Positions 42,866 through 53,535 of a stretch of DNA of 64,000 bases are shown here, in pieces. This DNA comes from Dugong dugon (taxonomy: Eukaryota; Chordata; Mammalia; Sirenia; Dugongidae): contig CM057471.1 of the NCBI GenBank assembly GCA_030035585.1, forward strand, positions 96,039,819 through 96,103,818, in the 5' to 3' direction. Position 1 is the first letter of the stretch. Every line of letters begins with the position of its first letter. Made by a program: the position numbers and the translations under genes. The notes under the pieces are model-generated. The model was not told the origin of the DNA and made no database searches. It saw only the letters and a program-made list of their open reading frames with translations.

Positions 42866-43503
42866 TGCTGTGGAACCAGCCAGCCCGCCAGCCAGCAGGA
42901 GATTTCCTATTAGGTACCACTGTGGAAATGAACCCTTTAGCATGCAATCGCCAGGGAAGATAAACCCGTGGGGAGATTGTGCTTATTAAAATTCTAATTT
43001 CAATGGCAGCTGTAAGTAAAGTTCTAGGATCATGTATAGTTAAATGATGTGTGGTAAATGGCTGTAATTGTGAAGAATGAAAGAAAAACGCATTTATAAT
43101 CCAGTCCTTCCAGCTGTGCACATGTCTTTCCACTCTGTCCTTTTATCTGTGTGACATTTTAAAATTTTTACTGTTTTCATGTAAGGCAATGCATTTGCCT
43201 CATCACATCTGTCTTGGAATACCTCTCCGGGCTTGGTGTGGATGATGATTCCTGTTTTAAATTGAGAATGCGTGTAGTCTTACAAGGTAAATAGCCTTCC
43301 CCTTTCAATCACTTTGACTTAGCAAAGAGTTCCTGTAAGTTTGGAAAAATTCCTTAAAATAATGTCAGATGTTTACAGAGACTAAAATTTCATTTAAAAA
43401 AGTTGAGACTACATTGTTTTTCCAGTGTCTCAGTTCTGATTGATTCTTAGGGTGGTTGCAATAATTCTTAACAAAGCTATTTTATTTGATATGCCATAGT
43501 TGG
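42866..43503. other. Unique non-coding sequence
   Basis: A 98-codon minus frame at 42837-43133 has no domain. Confidence 0.35.
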
Positions 43504-43572
43504 GGCTGGGCAGCATTTTGTTCTGTTGTGCATGGAGTCACCATGAGTCGGGGCCAACTCAACAGCAGCTAG
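43504..43572 (+). mobile_element. tRNA-Gly SINE/RTE tail fragment
   Basis: GGCTGGGCAGCATTTTGTTC, TGTTGTGCATGGAGTCACCA and GAGTCGGGGCCAACTC: about 70 bp of 3' end. Confidence 0.75.
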
Positions 43573-43623
43573 TAAGTTGCCATTCATATCTTATTTAACG
43601 AGAAAAAGAAATTGTGAGATCTG

Positions 43624-43641
43624 CTCTGTGTGTGTGTGTGC
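43624..43641. repeat. (TG)n microsatellite
   Basis: A short TG run. Confidence 0.7.
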
Positions 43642-43882
43642 GCAAAAATTCAAGCCCTTTAAAATGCAGAGTTTTCTTTATAAAATTGCACATCAACCAA
43701 AGAATGATGAGACTTGTTGTGTTCTGACATGAAGGAATCAGGAGTAGAGTCTTCCTGTCTTACGTCCAGCTTTTGTGAGACCTTGTTGAGGTGTTAGGAC
43801 AATGGGGTGGGATCGCATGGGAGCGTGGGCCTTTTCCAAAACAAGTTTTTTGATCAAATACAAATGTCACTAACCACAGAGG

Positions 43883-43918
43883 CTTCTACAGCTGTGGGGT
43901 TCTCCACAGCTGTAGAAG
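43883..43918. repeat. Perfect 15-bp inverted repeat, 6-nt loop
   Basis: CTTCTACAGCTGTGG (43883-43897) pairs exactly with CCACAGCTGTAGAAG (43904-43918) around GGTTCT. The arms contain CAGCTG E-box motifs. Confidence 0.9.
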
Positions 43919-43954
43919 TCAAGTACGTAAGTTGTAGAAGTCAAGAACGTAAGT
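43911..43954. repeat. 22-bp tandem duplication
   Basis: TGTAGAAGTCAAGTACGTAA(GT) at 43911-43932 is repeated at 43933-43954 with one change (T to A). The first unit overlaps the right arm of the hairpin. Confidence 0.9.
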
Positions 43955-44266
43955 CAAGTCTGGGGTTCTGTTGGCTACATCAGTCTAAATGCATATAAGG
44001 CTGTGGCCCTGGACCTGACTTTGCTCTTTTCAAGTTTCCTATTAAGAATCTGCAGTTAGGTTCACTGTTTTTATGAGGCTTTTCAAAACGGGTCACATAA
44101 CTAAGCATTCAGAGTGTGCTCTGCGATTTGTCAGTTCTGGCAGAACCCTAAGGGTTCCACCTGGTGCAGAAACACGTTAGAGGTGTGGGTCCTGCTTGGT
44201 GGTGTGAATGAATGAGCACTCTTTCTGACTGATGAGCAATTCAGGGAGATGCCCTTGTACAGCTTG
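43955..44266. other. Unique non-coding sequence
   Basis: Nothing recognisable is seen. Confidence 0.35.
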
Positions 44267-44271
44267 CTAGA

Positions 44272-44571
44272 TGCAGTAGTTTCCCAGGGCTGCCAAAACA
44301 AAGTATCACAAGCTGGGGTCAGAAATTTATTGTCTCACAGTTTTGGAGGTCAGAAGTCCAAAATCAGGGTATTGACCATGTGGATTCCTTCTGAGGGCTC
44401 TGATGGAGAGGATTTCCTGTGCCTCTCTCCCAGCTTATGGTGATGGCTGGCAGTCCTCGGCATTCCTTTGCTTGTGGCCGCATCTGCCTCTGTTATCACG
44501 CGGCTGTCTTCCCTCTGTCTGTCTTCTCCTCTTTTGTATCTTTTTTGGGAGACACAATTCAATCTATAGCA
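44272..44571 (-). mobile_element. MaLR (MLT1-like) solo LTR
   Basis: GTAGTTTCCCAGGGCTGCCA, TTATTGTCTCACAGTTTTGG, AGGTCAGAAGTCCAAAATCA and GAGACACAATTCAATCTATA are reversed LTR segments. CTAGA (44267-44271) and CTAGG (44572-44576) are a likely target duplication with one mismatch. Shorter than the copy at 39275. Confidence 0.8.
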
Positions 44572-44576
44572 CTAGG

Positions 44577-45226
44577 ACAAGGGATAATCACTGGGGTTTA
44601 AGTTGGATATGCTGCAAAGAGTCCAGTCTGGGACTTCTTATTTCTCTATATAGAGAAGTGTCAAGTAATGCCCAGATAGACTGAGCAAGGGCAGGATGAT
44701 CACAGTTCTAACCCAGCATTCCCAGGTATCAAGAGTGCCAAATCCATCCACAGCTACCCTGCTAAATATCCTATTCTCCTCTCAGGTGCTATGGAAAAGA
44801 TGCAGGCCTCTTCCTAGTTTTGATTCTTGGTCTAGCTAATATCTGGAGGTAATGTCTGGTCCTTCTGCAAGCACTTGTTCTGGGGAAAATGCACCAGAGA
44901 AAAAGGGCATGTTTGGGTGAAGTTCCTCCCCACCCCCCCATATACTCCATCTGTCTCTGAGTTCGGACACATCCACATGCCTGGGTAAAAGGCTGAGGCC
45001 AGGGGAGAATCTTTGAAGACTGGAGCTTCCTCTGCCTGTATGGTCACAGGCGTGTGTCTGCAGAGCCATGGAAGTGGACCTGTGGCCCCACCACTTTGCA
45101 AGCCAGACACCTGGGCAGCAGGCAATTAATATTCTTGGTTGTGAAGGTTGGACAGCAAGGGGAGACAATGCAACAACATGTGGGGAGGGAAAACCACCTC
45201 AGGGCTCCGGAGTCACCACATGGACT
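44577..45226. other. Unique non-coding sequence
   Basis: Two overlapping minus frames (97 and 110 codons, 44832-45168) have no domain. Confidence 0.35.
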
Positions 45227-45440
45227 TTGTTGTTAGCTGCCGGCGAGCATGGCAACCCCATGCAGAACAGATTGGTTGGGGTCACGCTGCCTTAGTCTGG
45301 AAGCTCCACTGAAGCTTTTTTAGCATCATAGCAACACACAAGCCTCCAATGACAGATGGTGGTGGCTGCGCATGAGGTACATTGGCTGGGAATTGAACCT
45401 GTGTCTCCCGTGTGAAAGGCAAGACGTTTACCACCCCCTC
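45227..45440 (-). mobile_element. tRNA-Gly-headed SINE, diverged
   Basis: On the minus strand: GTGGTAAACGTCTTGCCTTT and ACAGGTTCAATTCCCAGCCA (diverged tRNA-Gly head), AGGCTTGTGTGTTGCTATGA (RTE 5'-like body) and GCATGGGGTTGCCATG (tail). The middle of the body is deleted. Confidence 0.8.
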
Positions 45441-45457
45441 ACCCCCGACATGGGCTA

Positions 45458-45629
45458 AACCAAAAAAACAAACTTATTGTCGTCAAATCAATTAGAACTC
45501 ATAGTGATCCCATAGGACAGAGTAGAACTGCCCCATAGGGTTTCCAGGGAGTGGCTGGTGGATTCGAACTGCTGACCTTTTGGTTAGCAGCCAGGCTCTT
45601 AACCACTGTGCCACCAGGGCTCCCCTCCC
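45458..45629 (-). mobile_element. AfroSINE, short form, with target duplication
   Basis: On the minus strand: GGAGCCCTGGTGGCACAGTG, CAGTTCGAATCCACCAGCCA, TATGGGATCACTATGAGTTC. The flanks at 45440-45457 and 45630-45647 share CACCCCC..CATGGGCTA with two differences in 18. Confidence 0.92.
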
Positions 45630-45920
45630 CACCCCCACCATGGGCTAGATTCCTCGAAAAACCTTAGTTCAGTCCTCAGAACACTGACTTTGGCAGTCTC
45701 ACCTTGTCCACTCCTGATCATTGATGGCAGCGTACCTCCAAAATGTCTGTTGTCAGACAGAATAAAGATCTTGCTTTTTATCTCGAAGATTCAGGTAATT
45801 CATGCTTCATGTAGTCAGTTCCTAGGGATTATCGACATCACCTATCTTTGTTTTGCATTTTGGAATGCTTAATTCTTAGCTGAGGTTTCATTACTTTTGC
45901 ACTTAGCTGATTAAAGTGGA

Positions 45921-46118
45921 GGAGCCCTGGTGGAGCAGTGGTTAAGCACTCAGCTGCTAACCCACCAGCCGCTCCATGGGAGAAAGATGTGGGTGACAGT
46001 CTGCTTCCGTAAAGACTAGAGCTTTGGAAACCCTATGGGGCAATTCTGCTCTGTCCTGTAGGGTCACCATCAGTTGGAATTGACTTAATGACAACGGGTT
46101 TGGTGTTTTTTTGGTTAG
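45921..46118 (+). mobile_element. AfroSINE lacking its B box
   Basis: GGAGCCCTGGTGGAGCAGTG is intact, but the head jumps from CAGCTGCTAAC straight to CCACCAGCCGCTCC. About 22 bp containing the B box are deleted, so this copy could not be a Pol III source. The rest (AAACCCTATGGGGCAATTCT, GGTCACCATCAGTTGGAAT) is normal. Confidence 0.88.
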
Positions 46119-46128
46119 TCACTTATTT

Positions 46129-46349
46129 GGGAACCCTGGTTGCTGCAAAGGTTAAGTGCTGGGCTGTTAACAGAAAGGTTGAAAGGTTGGTGGTTCAGGC
46201 CCACCCAGTGGCTCTGTGGGAGAAAGATGTGACAGTCTGCTTTTCTAAAGATTTACAGCCTTGGAAACCCTATGGGGCAGTTCTACTCTGTTCTAGGGGG
46301 TTGCTGTGAGTCGGAATTGACTTGACAGGCAATTTGCTTGGTTTGGTTA
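46129..46349 (+). mobile_element. AfroSINE, intermediate form
   Basis: GGAACCCTGGTTGCTGCAAA, a duplicated GAAAGGTTGAAAGGTTGG, GGTGGTTCAGGCCCACCC (B box), AAACCCTATGGGGCAGTTCT and GTTGCTGTGAGTCGGAATTG. It lies ~10 bp after the previous SINE in the same orientation. Confidence 0.88.
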
Positions 46350-48144
46350 ATTAAAATGGAGATAGAATTTATAAGGTGCCTCTGTTCAAGTGAAGGTAAC
46401 TTGTTTGACCTGCTTCCTGCTTAACTGGAACCATTTGCATAGCTGACTTCTAGACTTTGCAACAGCATGTAGGGACACTGCACACAAAAGTCCCCCTATT
46501 ACTGCTTTCTTAGCAAAGATCCAAAATGCTAAAGATTTCCAAACTCTGTTTTTGAAGCATTGGTTGTGTGCCCATTGAAAAAGTATTGCTCCATGACAAG
46601 TTTAATATTTGCCTACTCTCTTTGTTCTAGGACCAGCTTCAATATATTCCTTCTTGGGAGCCTTGTTATCTCTGTTTTACTCTTCAATAATTGTGGTCAC
46701 TCTCCTTACATGCTTGACGTCTCTGTGAAGTGCATCAACAGCAACTCCTTTTTCTTTTACTCTTCCTCCTCCCCTTCCTGCTCCCCTTATTTTCACCTCT
46801 TGCTTTTCGTCTTCATCATAATCCTTATCATCGTCAGACAGACACTAACTCATCCATGTCCATTTCTTTTCCCTTACTTGTTTTGTACATTATTTACTTT
46901 TCTGGAAATTTATTTCCCAGATCTATTTTGGTCTGTGGCCGACAGTTTCAGCCATAATTACGCAGAGTCAAGCAACTCCCATTGCGTATGTCTTATGTCT
47001 TTTGCAGGTATTAGGTAGTTACACATTAGTTGAGTAATAGTGTTTATGCCATTTACATCCCATTTGGACACTGTAGGTCCAGCACTCTGGCTTCATATAC
47101 TATGAAAAACCACTGGCTAGAATATTTTGGCAAGAATAAATTTAGGCGCAAAATCTATGGTGGCAGCAGAAGATATACATTCTTGTATAATGGAATATAT
47201 GTACATTGCCACGGTGAATATTTGAGTCACTGATCAGCTTCTCTGGTCTCAGAATTGAGGAACAGTATCTTTAAGAAGATGTTATTTCATCTGCCAAGAA
47301 CTACCCTATATATTTTGCAATACAAGTTAACTGAAGCTGTCCAGAGGCTAGGCGGATACTACAGGAGAACAGTGGATTGATTTGGGTGTCTCAGTGTGGT
47401 TGCAGTGAAAGCTCCTTGAGCATCTTACTGTCTCTCATACCACAAACTCCGTCTTTTCTTTCTATTTCACTTAAAGCCTTTTTAGGTGATCCTGGATAGA
47501 GACAATGGCCTCAGTGTTTGGATCTGCACCTCATCCTGTTTGAAATCTCCAAAACAGTCATTGTTGAGTCCTTGGATACTTGTCATCACGCCCTGATGGT
47601 CAGAACACGTCCTTCTTAGAATTATTGAATTTTAATTGTGCAATAACTTTGGCTTTCCTTGCATATTCTAGGAATGCCAAGAACTTTGTGTTTCCTACTT
47701 TAATTTTCAGACCGCAACTAAGCTTCATGTTGCAAAGTAAAAATTGAGCTTTTCCTTTACAGTCCTTGACAGCTGAGCACCCTCAGCCGCTTATTATTAG
47801 ATTTTCATCTCCAGCTAATACATGGAGAGTGATTTCCTTTGTCCCACTCCTACGCCCACGGTAATGTTGATAATAGTGAGAATGAGACTAAAGCAAGTCT
47901 GGCACCTTTTCTCCAGGAGCTTAAAATGCTTCAGGATGCGCTCATTGGGGGTCCATATGTCTAACTCTGTAGACTTCACTATACTTCTGAGTAAATATGT
48001 GACTTTGCACAGGAGGCTTTTGGAGTGACTCGGTTTATTTAGTTACCAATGAGGAGCAGTAGATCCTACATTGTGCTGTTTCCTCCCTTCCCCCCATTTT
48101 GGTTCTGTTGTTGCGTACATCAAAATTCTCCAGTACGACTCAAA
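46350..48144. other. Repeat-free block, about 1.8 kb
   Basis: No repeat is recognised. A 152-codon frame at 46560-47018 is rich in Phe, Ser and Leu from pyrimidine-rich DNA, without a domain; I treat it as chance. Confidence 0.4.
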
Positions 48145-48150
48145 GTTTCG

Positions 48151-48362
48151 ACGTCCCTGGGTGGCACAAATGGTTTGCGCTCGACTGCTAGCCTAAAGGT
48201 TGGCAGTTTGAACCCCCCCAGAAACACCATGGAAGAAGAAAAGGCCTGACGATCTGCTCTCAGCAAGATTACAGCCAAGAAAACCCTATGGAGCTCAGTT
48301 CTACTCTGTAACACATGAGGTCAGCGTGAGTTTGGAATTGCCTCAGTGACGTCATTGAGTTT
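48151..48362 (+). mobile_element. AfroSINE, long form
   Basis: GTCCCTGGGTGGCACAAATG, TTGGCAGTTTGAACCCC, AAAGGCCTGACGATCTGCTC and GAGGTCAGCGTGAGTTTGGA. Confidence 0.9.
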
Positions 48363-50157
48363 TTTGTTTTGTTTGGTTTTTATTGTGAATCTGAAAATAC
48401 GGTCAGTCCTTGGTACTGTGTGAGGCAGCGTTGGGCAGGGAAGATGTACTGACATGTTCTCTCTGCTCTCCTGTAGCTGGCAGTGTACAGCCTGGGGAAG
48501 CACAGAGAAAGGAAATGCAAGTTTAGAAAAGGTACAAAAGAAGGCCTCATGAGTGGAAGATGATGTTGTAGAAGTTCAGAGGAGGGTAAACTGAATACTG
48601 GCAGGAACAGCCCCTTGCCCTGCACCTTAAGGAATGGTCAAGATTTCTTTCTGTAAGGGAGCCTGGTTCCCATGGAAGGAGGCTTCAGGAGCAGGGAATG
48701 CGTGTGTACAAAGAACATGCTTGGAAGCCAAAGGAGTGTCTGGTGTTAGTGGAGGGGGTGGTTAAGCAGTTTTTTGAATGAGCTCAGAGAAGACAGCAAC
48801 AGGACCTGAACTTATATAGTGGGAAGTTTCTGCTACAGGCGCAGGTGACACCTTTGTAAAGGATGATCTGACAGTCCAGAGGTTCTGGGTTTCAATTTTG
48901 ACTCTCTCCCTCCATTCTTGGTGACCTGGGATGTATCGGACCTGCCATGTGGACCAGGGGAGTTGCCTATAAGATAGAAAAAGCAGGAGCAAGGAAGAGT
49001 TAGTGCAACAGCCAGCAGATACTAAGCGCTCCACAAATGTCAGTGTAGGACACTAGGTGTTTAATTAAGCCCAGGTGCTGGAATAAAGCAGAAGTGAAAC
49101 CTAGATCAAATCTAATTTTGTGATGGAGATATTCGTAAACCCACTATTTTCTAGGTATCTCATGTTATGAGAACCTGAGGTATTTATTCTTCCATTTTAA
49201 CTAGTAAACATTTTCCAGAAGGCTCCAGAAGCAATCACATTGCTTTCAAATGAAGGTGAGTCACTGCCCTGGCGCCCCAGCCTCCACCTGTTTGGGGAGC
49301 GGCTCCGTGCCTTATAGACTCCAAAGCTGGCAGTTTTCTACTTGAACTCTCCAAATGACAAACGTGATAAGATTTGCTGTTTTAGATAGCAGCTGCATCT
49401 TTCTGCCGTTCCTGTCTCTTTCTTCCGACTCAGCAGTTTTCCTTCTTTGCTCTGGATAAATTGCTGTTAATTTAAACATACAGCGGGCCCTTGCCATTTT
49501 ATGGCTGATTGCTTCTGAGTAATAGGAGGGAAATGTGGGGACTTTTGAATGTAAATAAATCTGAATGGGTTGGGAGCCGACGGGTAAAGAACACTCAGGG
49601 CTTCACTGACCTTCAAGGCTTCCCCCCACCCCCACCCCATTCCTTCCCTTCAAGATCCCAAACCAGCATTTAGCAGAGATTGAGTTTTAGGCCCCATCCG
49701 TTTTTTCCTTCTCTGCTTTCAGCTTTATATCACATCTCTCAGAAAGAAGCACCTGCTTCCTCTTTATTCCTACTTAGCTCAGCTAGTTGTCAGCAGCGGT
49801 GGCAAAGTTTCCCCAAAGTCATTTTTGATAAAGGAGCTCGTCTCGCGGTAACTTTTGCTCCCGCATGTGCACCATCGGAATGCTGCAAATGCTTCAGAAT
49901 GTCACATTGTCAAAATATCTATATTTCAGGCTCATAAGCTAGACAGCTCGTTTGGCTGCTAAACTCACAAGATGTTCAGCCATTTGTTGTGGTCTAAAAA
50001 CTTTTCCCCTCACTAGGAGAAAATAATTATCTATTGTTTGATATCATTTTGTGGTCTTCTGTTGAGTTTCTTGTTAAGTGAGAGGGCAAAAGTCATGAGA
50101 TTCTGGCACGTAAATTGGGGCCCTGATTGAATTTTACTATGAAGCACTGGATACTTT
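48363..50157. other. Repeat-free block with possible conserved elements
   Basis: No repeat is recognised. Two parts, 49315-49600 and 49780-49990, keep CpGs (GAGCTCGTCTCGCGGTAAC) and dense TF-like motifs (GATAAGATTTGCTG, GATAGCAGCTGCATC, TTAATTTAAACATACAGCGG). They could be conserved regulatory sequence. Confidence 0.35.
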
Positions 50158-50168
50158 TTCTTATACAA

Positions 50169-50300
50169 ACTGGTCGCCGTCGACTTGATTCCAACTCATA
50201 GTGACCCTATAGGGCAGAGTAGAACTGCCCCGTAGGGTTTCCAAGGAGCTGATGGATTTGAACCGCTGACCTTTTGGTTACCAGCTGCCACCAGGACTCC
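50169..50300 (-). mobile_element. AfroSINE, short form, head partly deleted
   Basis: On the minus strand: GGAGTCCTGGTGGCAGCTGG, CAGCGGTTCAAATCC, CTATAGGGTCACTATGAGTT, AGTCGACGGCGACC. About 20 bp between A and B boxes are missing. TTCTTATACAA (50158-50168) and TTCTTATAAAA (50301-50311) flank it. Confidence 0.88.
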
Positions 50301-50629
50301 TTCTTATAAAAGGGTCAATTTTTATAACTAATTTTTCAATATGTGAGGATTTCTTTAATGTATAAACGGTATGTGAGGATCAAGGATACCGAAGAGGAGG
50401 CTGAGTTGCCTTCCTGGGGTGGGGGTTCGGGTGGTGGTGGTGAGAGCCTGTTGCTTACAGTTGTAATAAACTGGCTTTTCCTCATGAGGAGGATGTCACT
50501 TGGGTTTTTATGGTGGCTTCACTTGTTTTTATGGTGTGTGGGTGTGTGGAGCTGAGGTCTGCTCCAGTGGGCAGATGTATCATGAGAACGAAGCAGAAGG
50601 ATGCTGCAGAGAGACACTTGACATCTAGC

Positions 50630-51028
50630 TGTTGTTATTTGCCGTGGAGTTGGCTATGTCTCATGGTGACCCCACGTACAACAGAACAAAATATTGCCTG
50701 ATCCTGTGTCAGCTTCATGATAGGTGGCATGCTCAGGTTCATTGTTGCAGCCACTGAGTATTTTGAGTGCCTTCCAACCCGGAGGGCTCATCTTCTAGCA
50801 CTACATTGGACAATATTCTTTTGTGATTCATAGGGTTTTCATTGGCTGATTTTTTGGAAGTAGATCACCAGGTTTTTCTTCCTAGTCTATCTTAGGCTGG
50901 AAGCTCCACTAAAAGCTGCGCACCGTGGATGACCCTGCTGGAATTTGAAATACTGGTGGCAAAGCTTCCAGCATCACTGCAACATGGAAGCCACCACAGT
51001 ACAACAAACTGACAGACGAGTGGTGGTG
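50630..51028 (-). mobile_element. Internally deleted RTE (5' end joined to 3' end)
   Basis: On the minus strand, 51028-50755 matches the 5' untranslated region of the RTE at 11703-11433 (TGTTGCAGTGATGCTGGAAG, GTATTTCAAATTCCAGCAGG, CCTCCGGGTTGGAAGGCACT). 50754-50630 then matches the RTE 3' end (CACGTGG, GGTCACCATGAGACATAGCC, AATAACAACA). The whole coding part between is absent, giving a ~400-bp non-autonomous element without a tRNA head. Confidence 0.82.
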
Positions 51029-52144
51029 ACATCTATTTAAATATGGGCAAATGCAGTTACTGTCTGGGAGAATGGTAATCCAAGAGTTTGCATCTAACAG
51101 AGCAAATGGCGTTTTCCAGTTGGAGTAGTTACAGAGCCTGGGGGGTCTGGAGGAGGAAAAGGGCAAATGGAGACAAAAAGTGACCTGGTTCTTGCTGTAA
51201 ACGCTCTGACACCTGTAAACCTTTAGAATTCCGGAGCCGTAAACCCACTGGTAATAAGGCTTACGCTAGCAGTTTAATCTGTTGTGTTATTTTCTAAAAT
51301 CAAATCCCCTTCAGAATGAAATGGGCTGAGAAACTACTATATTGAATCAATAAATCTTTTTTGTTTTGGAAGTGATATCTTCTGTTTGTATCACCAGATT
51401 CCTCCTGTTTTTATTGGCAAACTTGCCATCCTAAGATTAATCCTGTTGTTTCGGTGGGAAAGAATATAGGTTCCACCCTCTTAAAACCCTAAGGAGTAAC
51501 TAAGGTGTTTGGTTTGTTAATTTGGCGCGCGCGTGCCCTACTTGCCATAGTGCACTCTTAACCAAGTGCTGCTTACGTTTGCCTGGAGGCTAAACATTTA
51601 GAAAGAGACTAGAGAAAGACACGAAGGAGAATTAATCAGCACCACTTCCTAAATTCTCCGTGCTTTGTGGGTGAATAAACTCATAAAGGATGTTTGGAGT
51701 CAGTACTGAGTTCTTTTTCTCAGAGACTTGGAAGGGCAGGAGAGAGAAATGCCACGGAAACTGAGCTTGTAGACTCTCGGAGTGTTATTGTGAATGATGG
51801 TACAGATTGGTGGTGGTAATTACCACTCAGGAGGCAGATGACACCACCACTTGGCAGACCAGACACCAGGTTGAGGAAGATCGAGAGTCTAGAGGGTTGA
51901 GTTTAGAAGTGTCTTCCAAAGCTGAACGTGAAAATGTTTTGGGTGTTTCTACTTCGTCATTTATTTTGTCATTTATGAATTTGATAGTTATTGAAAATTC
52001 CTCACATGATTCTATGTAATAGAATTCTTCCTGTTCCTAATGTTTCCGTAGGCAAGTTTGGAGAGCCAGCCACACCCTCCTTTGTACTCTACTGGTACTC
52101 TGCTCATGCCCCCTACCCCCACCCCAACCCTGCACAGCAACCTG
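51029..52144. other. Repeat-poor block
   Basis: No repeat is recognised. 51180-51330 and the GCGCGCGC stretch at 51525 stand out by CpG content; nothing codes. Confidence 0.35.
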
Positions 52145-52156
52145 GCAGGGAGGTTA

Positions 52157-52320
52157 AAAAAAAAAAAAAAAATTGCCATCGAGTTGATTCAGACTCATAG
52201 CGACCCTATAGGACAGAGTAGGACTGCCCCACAGGGTTTCCAAAGAGCCTCTGGTGGAATTGAACTGCCAACCTTTTGGTTAGCAGCCAAGTTCTTAACC
52301 ATTGTGCCACCAGGGCTCCA
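52157..52320 (-). mobile_element. AfroSINE, short form, with perfect target duplication
   Basis: On the minus strand: GGAGCCCTGGTGGCACAATG, CAGTTCAATTCCACCAGAGG, CCTATAGGGTCGCTATGAGT, ending in a poly-T tail (A-run on the plus strand). GCAGGGAGGTTA at 52145-52156 and 52321-52332. Confidence 0.94.
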
Positions 52321-52332
52321 GCAGGGAGGTTA

Positions 52333-52530
52333 CAGAATTACAATTCCTGGGTCGCAATCAGGTCTCCATCACGCACTAGCCGTGGACCTGGGGCAAGCCA
52401 CCTGGGTCTCAGTTTCCTTACCAGTAAAGAAGGGGCAATAATAGAACATATGTCATAGGGTTATTGTGAAACTAAAAGGGATGATTTGGGCAAAGAGCTG
52501 AGAAGAGAGCCTGGCACAAAGCACGAAGGA
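52333..52530 (+). repeat. MIR SINE
   Basis: GTGGACCTGGGGCAAGCCAC, TCTCAGTTTCCTTACCAGT, CATAGGGTTATTGTGAAAC and GAGCCTGGCACAAAGCACG are consecutive MIR segments. Its start is displaced by the SINE at 52157. Confidence 0.85.
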
Positions 52531-52554
52531 GATTAGCTGTTTATTGTGCGAGTT

Positions 52555-52690
52555 ATTTACTTGTCTTTCTCCACCTGCTAGACAATGAGGTATTTGAGAT
52601 CAAGAAACTCTGTTTTCTCTATTTTTATATCACGTATTACAGTGTCCACTGTTTGGTCAGTGCACAATAAATGTTTTCAGAATTAATTAA
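52555..52690 (+). repeat. L2 LINE 3' end
   Basis: CACCTGCTAGACAATGAGG, CTCTGTTTTCTCTATTTTTA, then GTGCACAATAAATGTTTTC match the 3' terminus of L2. Confidence 0.7.
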
Positions 52691-52695
52691 TGTTA

Positions 52696-52816
52696 GGTTT
52701 CATATATTATGTGTTTTATATATATAATATGTACGTATAATATATATTTTATATATTATATATAATATATACACATATGCAAGATGCAATATATTGCACA
52801 TTGTATGCTATATATA
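52696..52816. repeat. AT-rich (TA)n tract
   Basis: Imperfect TA and ATAT units over ~120 bp. Confidence 0.85.
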
Positions 52817-52868
52817 TAGGGTCACTATGAGTCAGAATTGACTTGATGGCACCTGACAACAACAACAT
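52817..52868 (+). mobile_element. 52-bp RTE/SINE tail in the AT tract
   Basis: AGGGTCACTATGAGTCAGAA, TTGACTTGATGGCACCTGAC, AACAACAACA: only the extreme 3' end is present, flanked on both sides by TATATGCTATATA-like sequence. Confidence 0.8.
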
Positions 52869-53507
52869 ATGCTTTACAGTATATGCTATATAATAGATAT
52901 TACATACAGATGTGTATTTGTTGTATATACAGTATGATGATTAATTAACTTTAGGCAATTAATTAATTATTTCATATTGAGATTCCGGAAAAACCATCTA
53001 AATCTTTGTGTGATCCAGTATTTCACCAGTTAAGCCCAGCCAGTTCTGGGGTCCTCTTGCTAAGTAATCCATCAGTTAGTTTAGAGATAATTTGGTAAAA
53101 TTAGGCAGGAAAAGATATTCAGGACTTAGGTGGATATTTGTTGCTGAATTTAATTTTTTTCCCTTATATAGACAAATCATATAGAAATTCTTCAGGGGTC
53201 GTCTATATTGTAATGTCTCCTTAAATTAAGATATTAACATTTGTTACAGTTGTGGATGGAGCTGTGTGCAGACATCCTTTTCCCCTCCTGTGTATCAGGC
53301 ACCATATAAAATCCAGTGTTAAATTTAAGTTGCTCAGTAATGAGATGCACATTTTCCCCTCATTTCTGTTTTCAGTTTTGACACATTGCTTTATGTTTTA
53401 AAGTGTATTCCATGTTGGTGTCTTATTTTTGATGTTTATTCATTATGTTCTTTTGAAAGTGATTGTACTTGTATGTTAATTTCCATTGGTTTTTCTTTTG
53501 AGCATGA

Positions 53508-53535
53508 CTTACGTTTTATTTTGTGTTTCTTTTAG
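53508..53535 (+). promoter_or_regulatory. Candidate 3' splice site
   Basis: Branch-type CTTAC (53508-53512), a T-rich tract and TTTCTTTTAG ending at 53535 put the branch A 24 nt from the AG. The sequence after it would encode only a short peptide tail before a stop: 11 codons in one frame (ending HKIPLDG) and 13 in another. No matching donor or upstream exon is identified. Confidence 0.3.

Noticed and set aside
44832-45168. Two overlapping minus-strand frames (97 and 110 codons)
   Set aside because: They are shadows of each other in moderately GC-rich sequence; no domain.
45917-46349. Tandem gene duplication
   Set aside because: The similarity comes from two neighbouring AfroSINEs inserted in the same orientation.
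46560-47018. 152-codon open frame, partly hydrophobic
   Set aside because: Pyrimidine-rich DNA gives Phe/Leu/Ser runs by composition; a membrane protein is not supported by any family motif.
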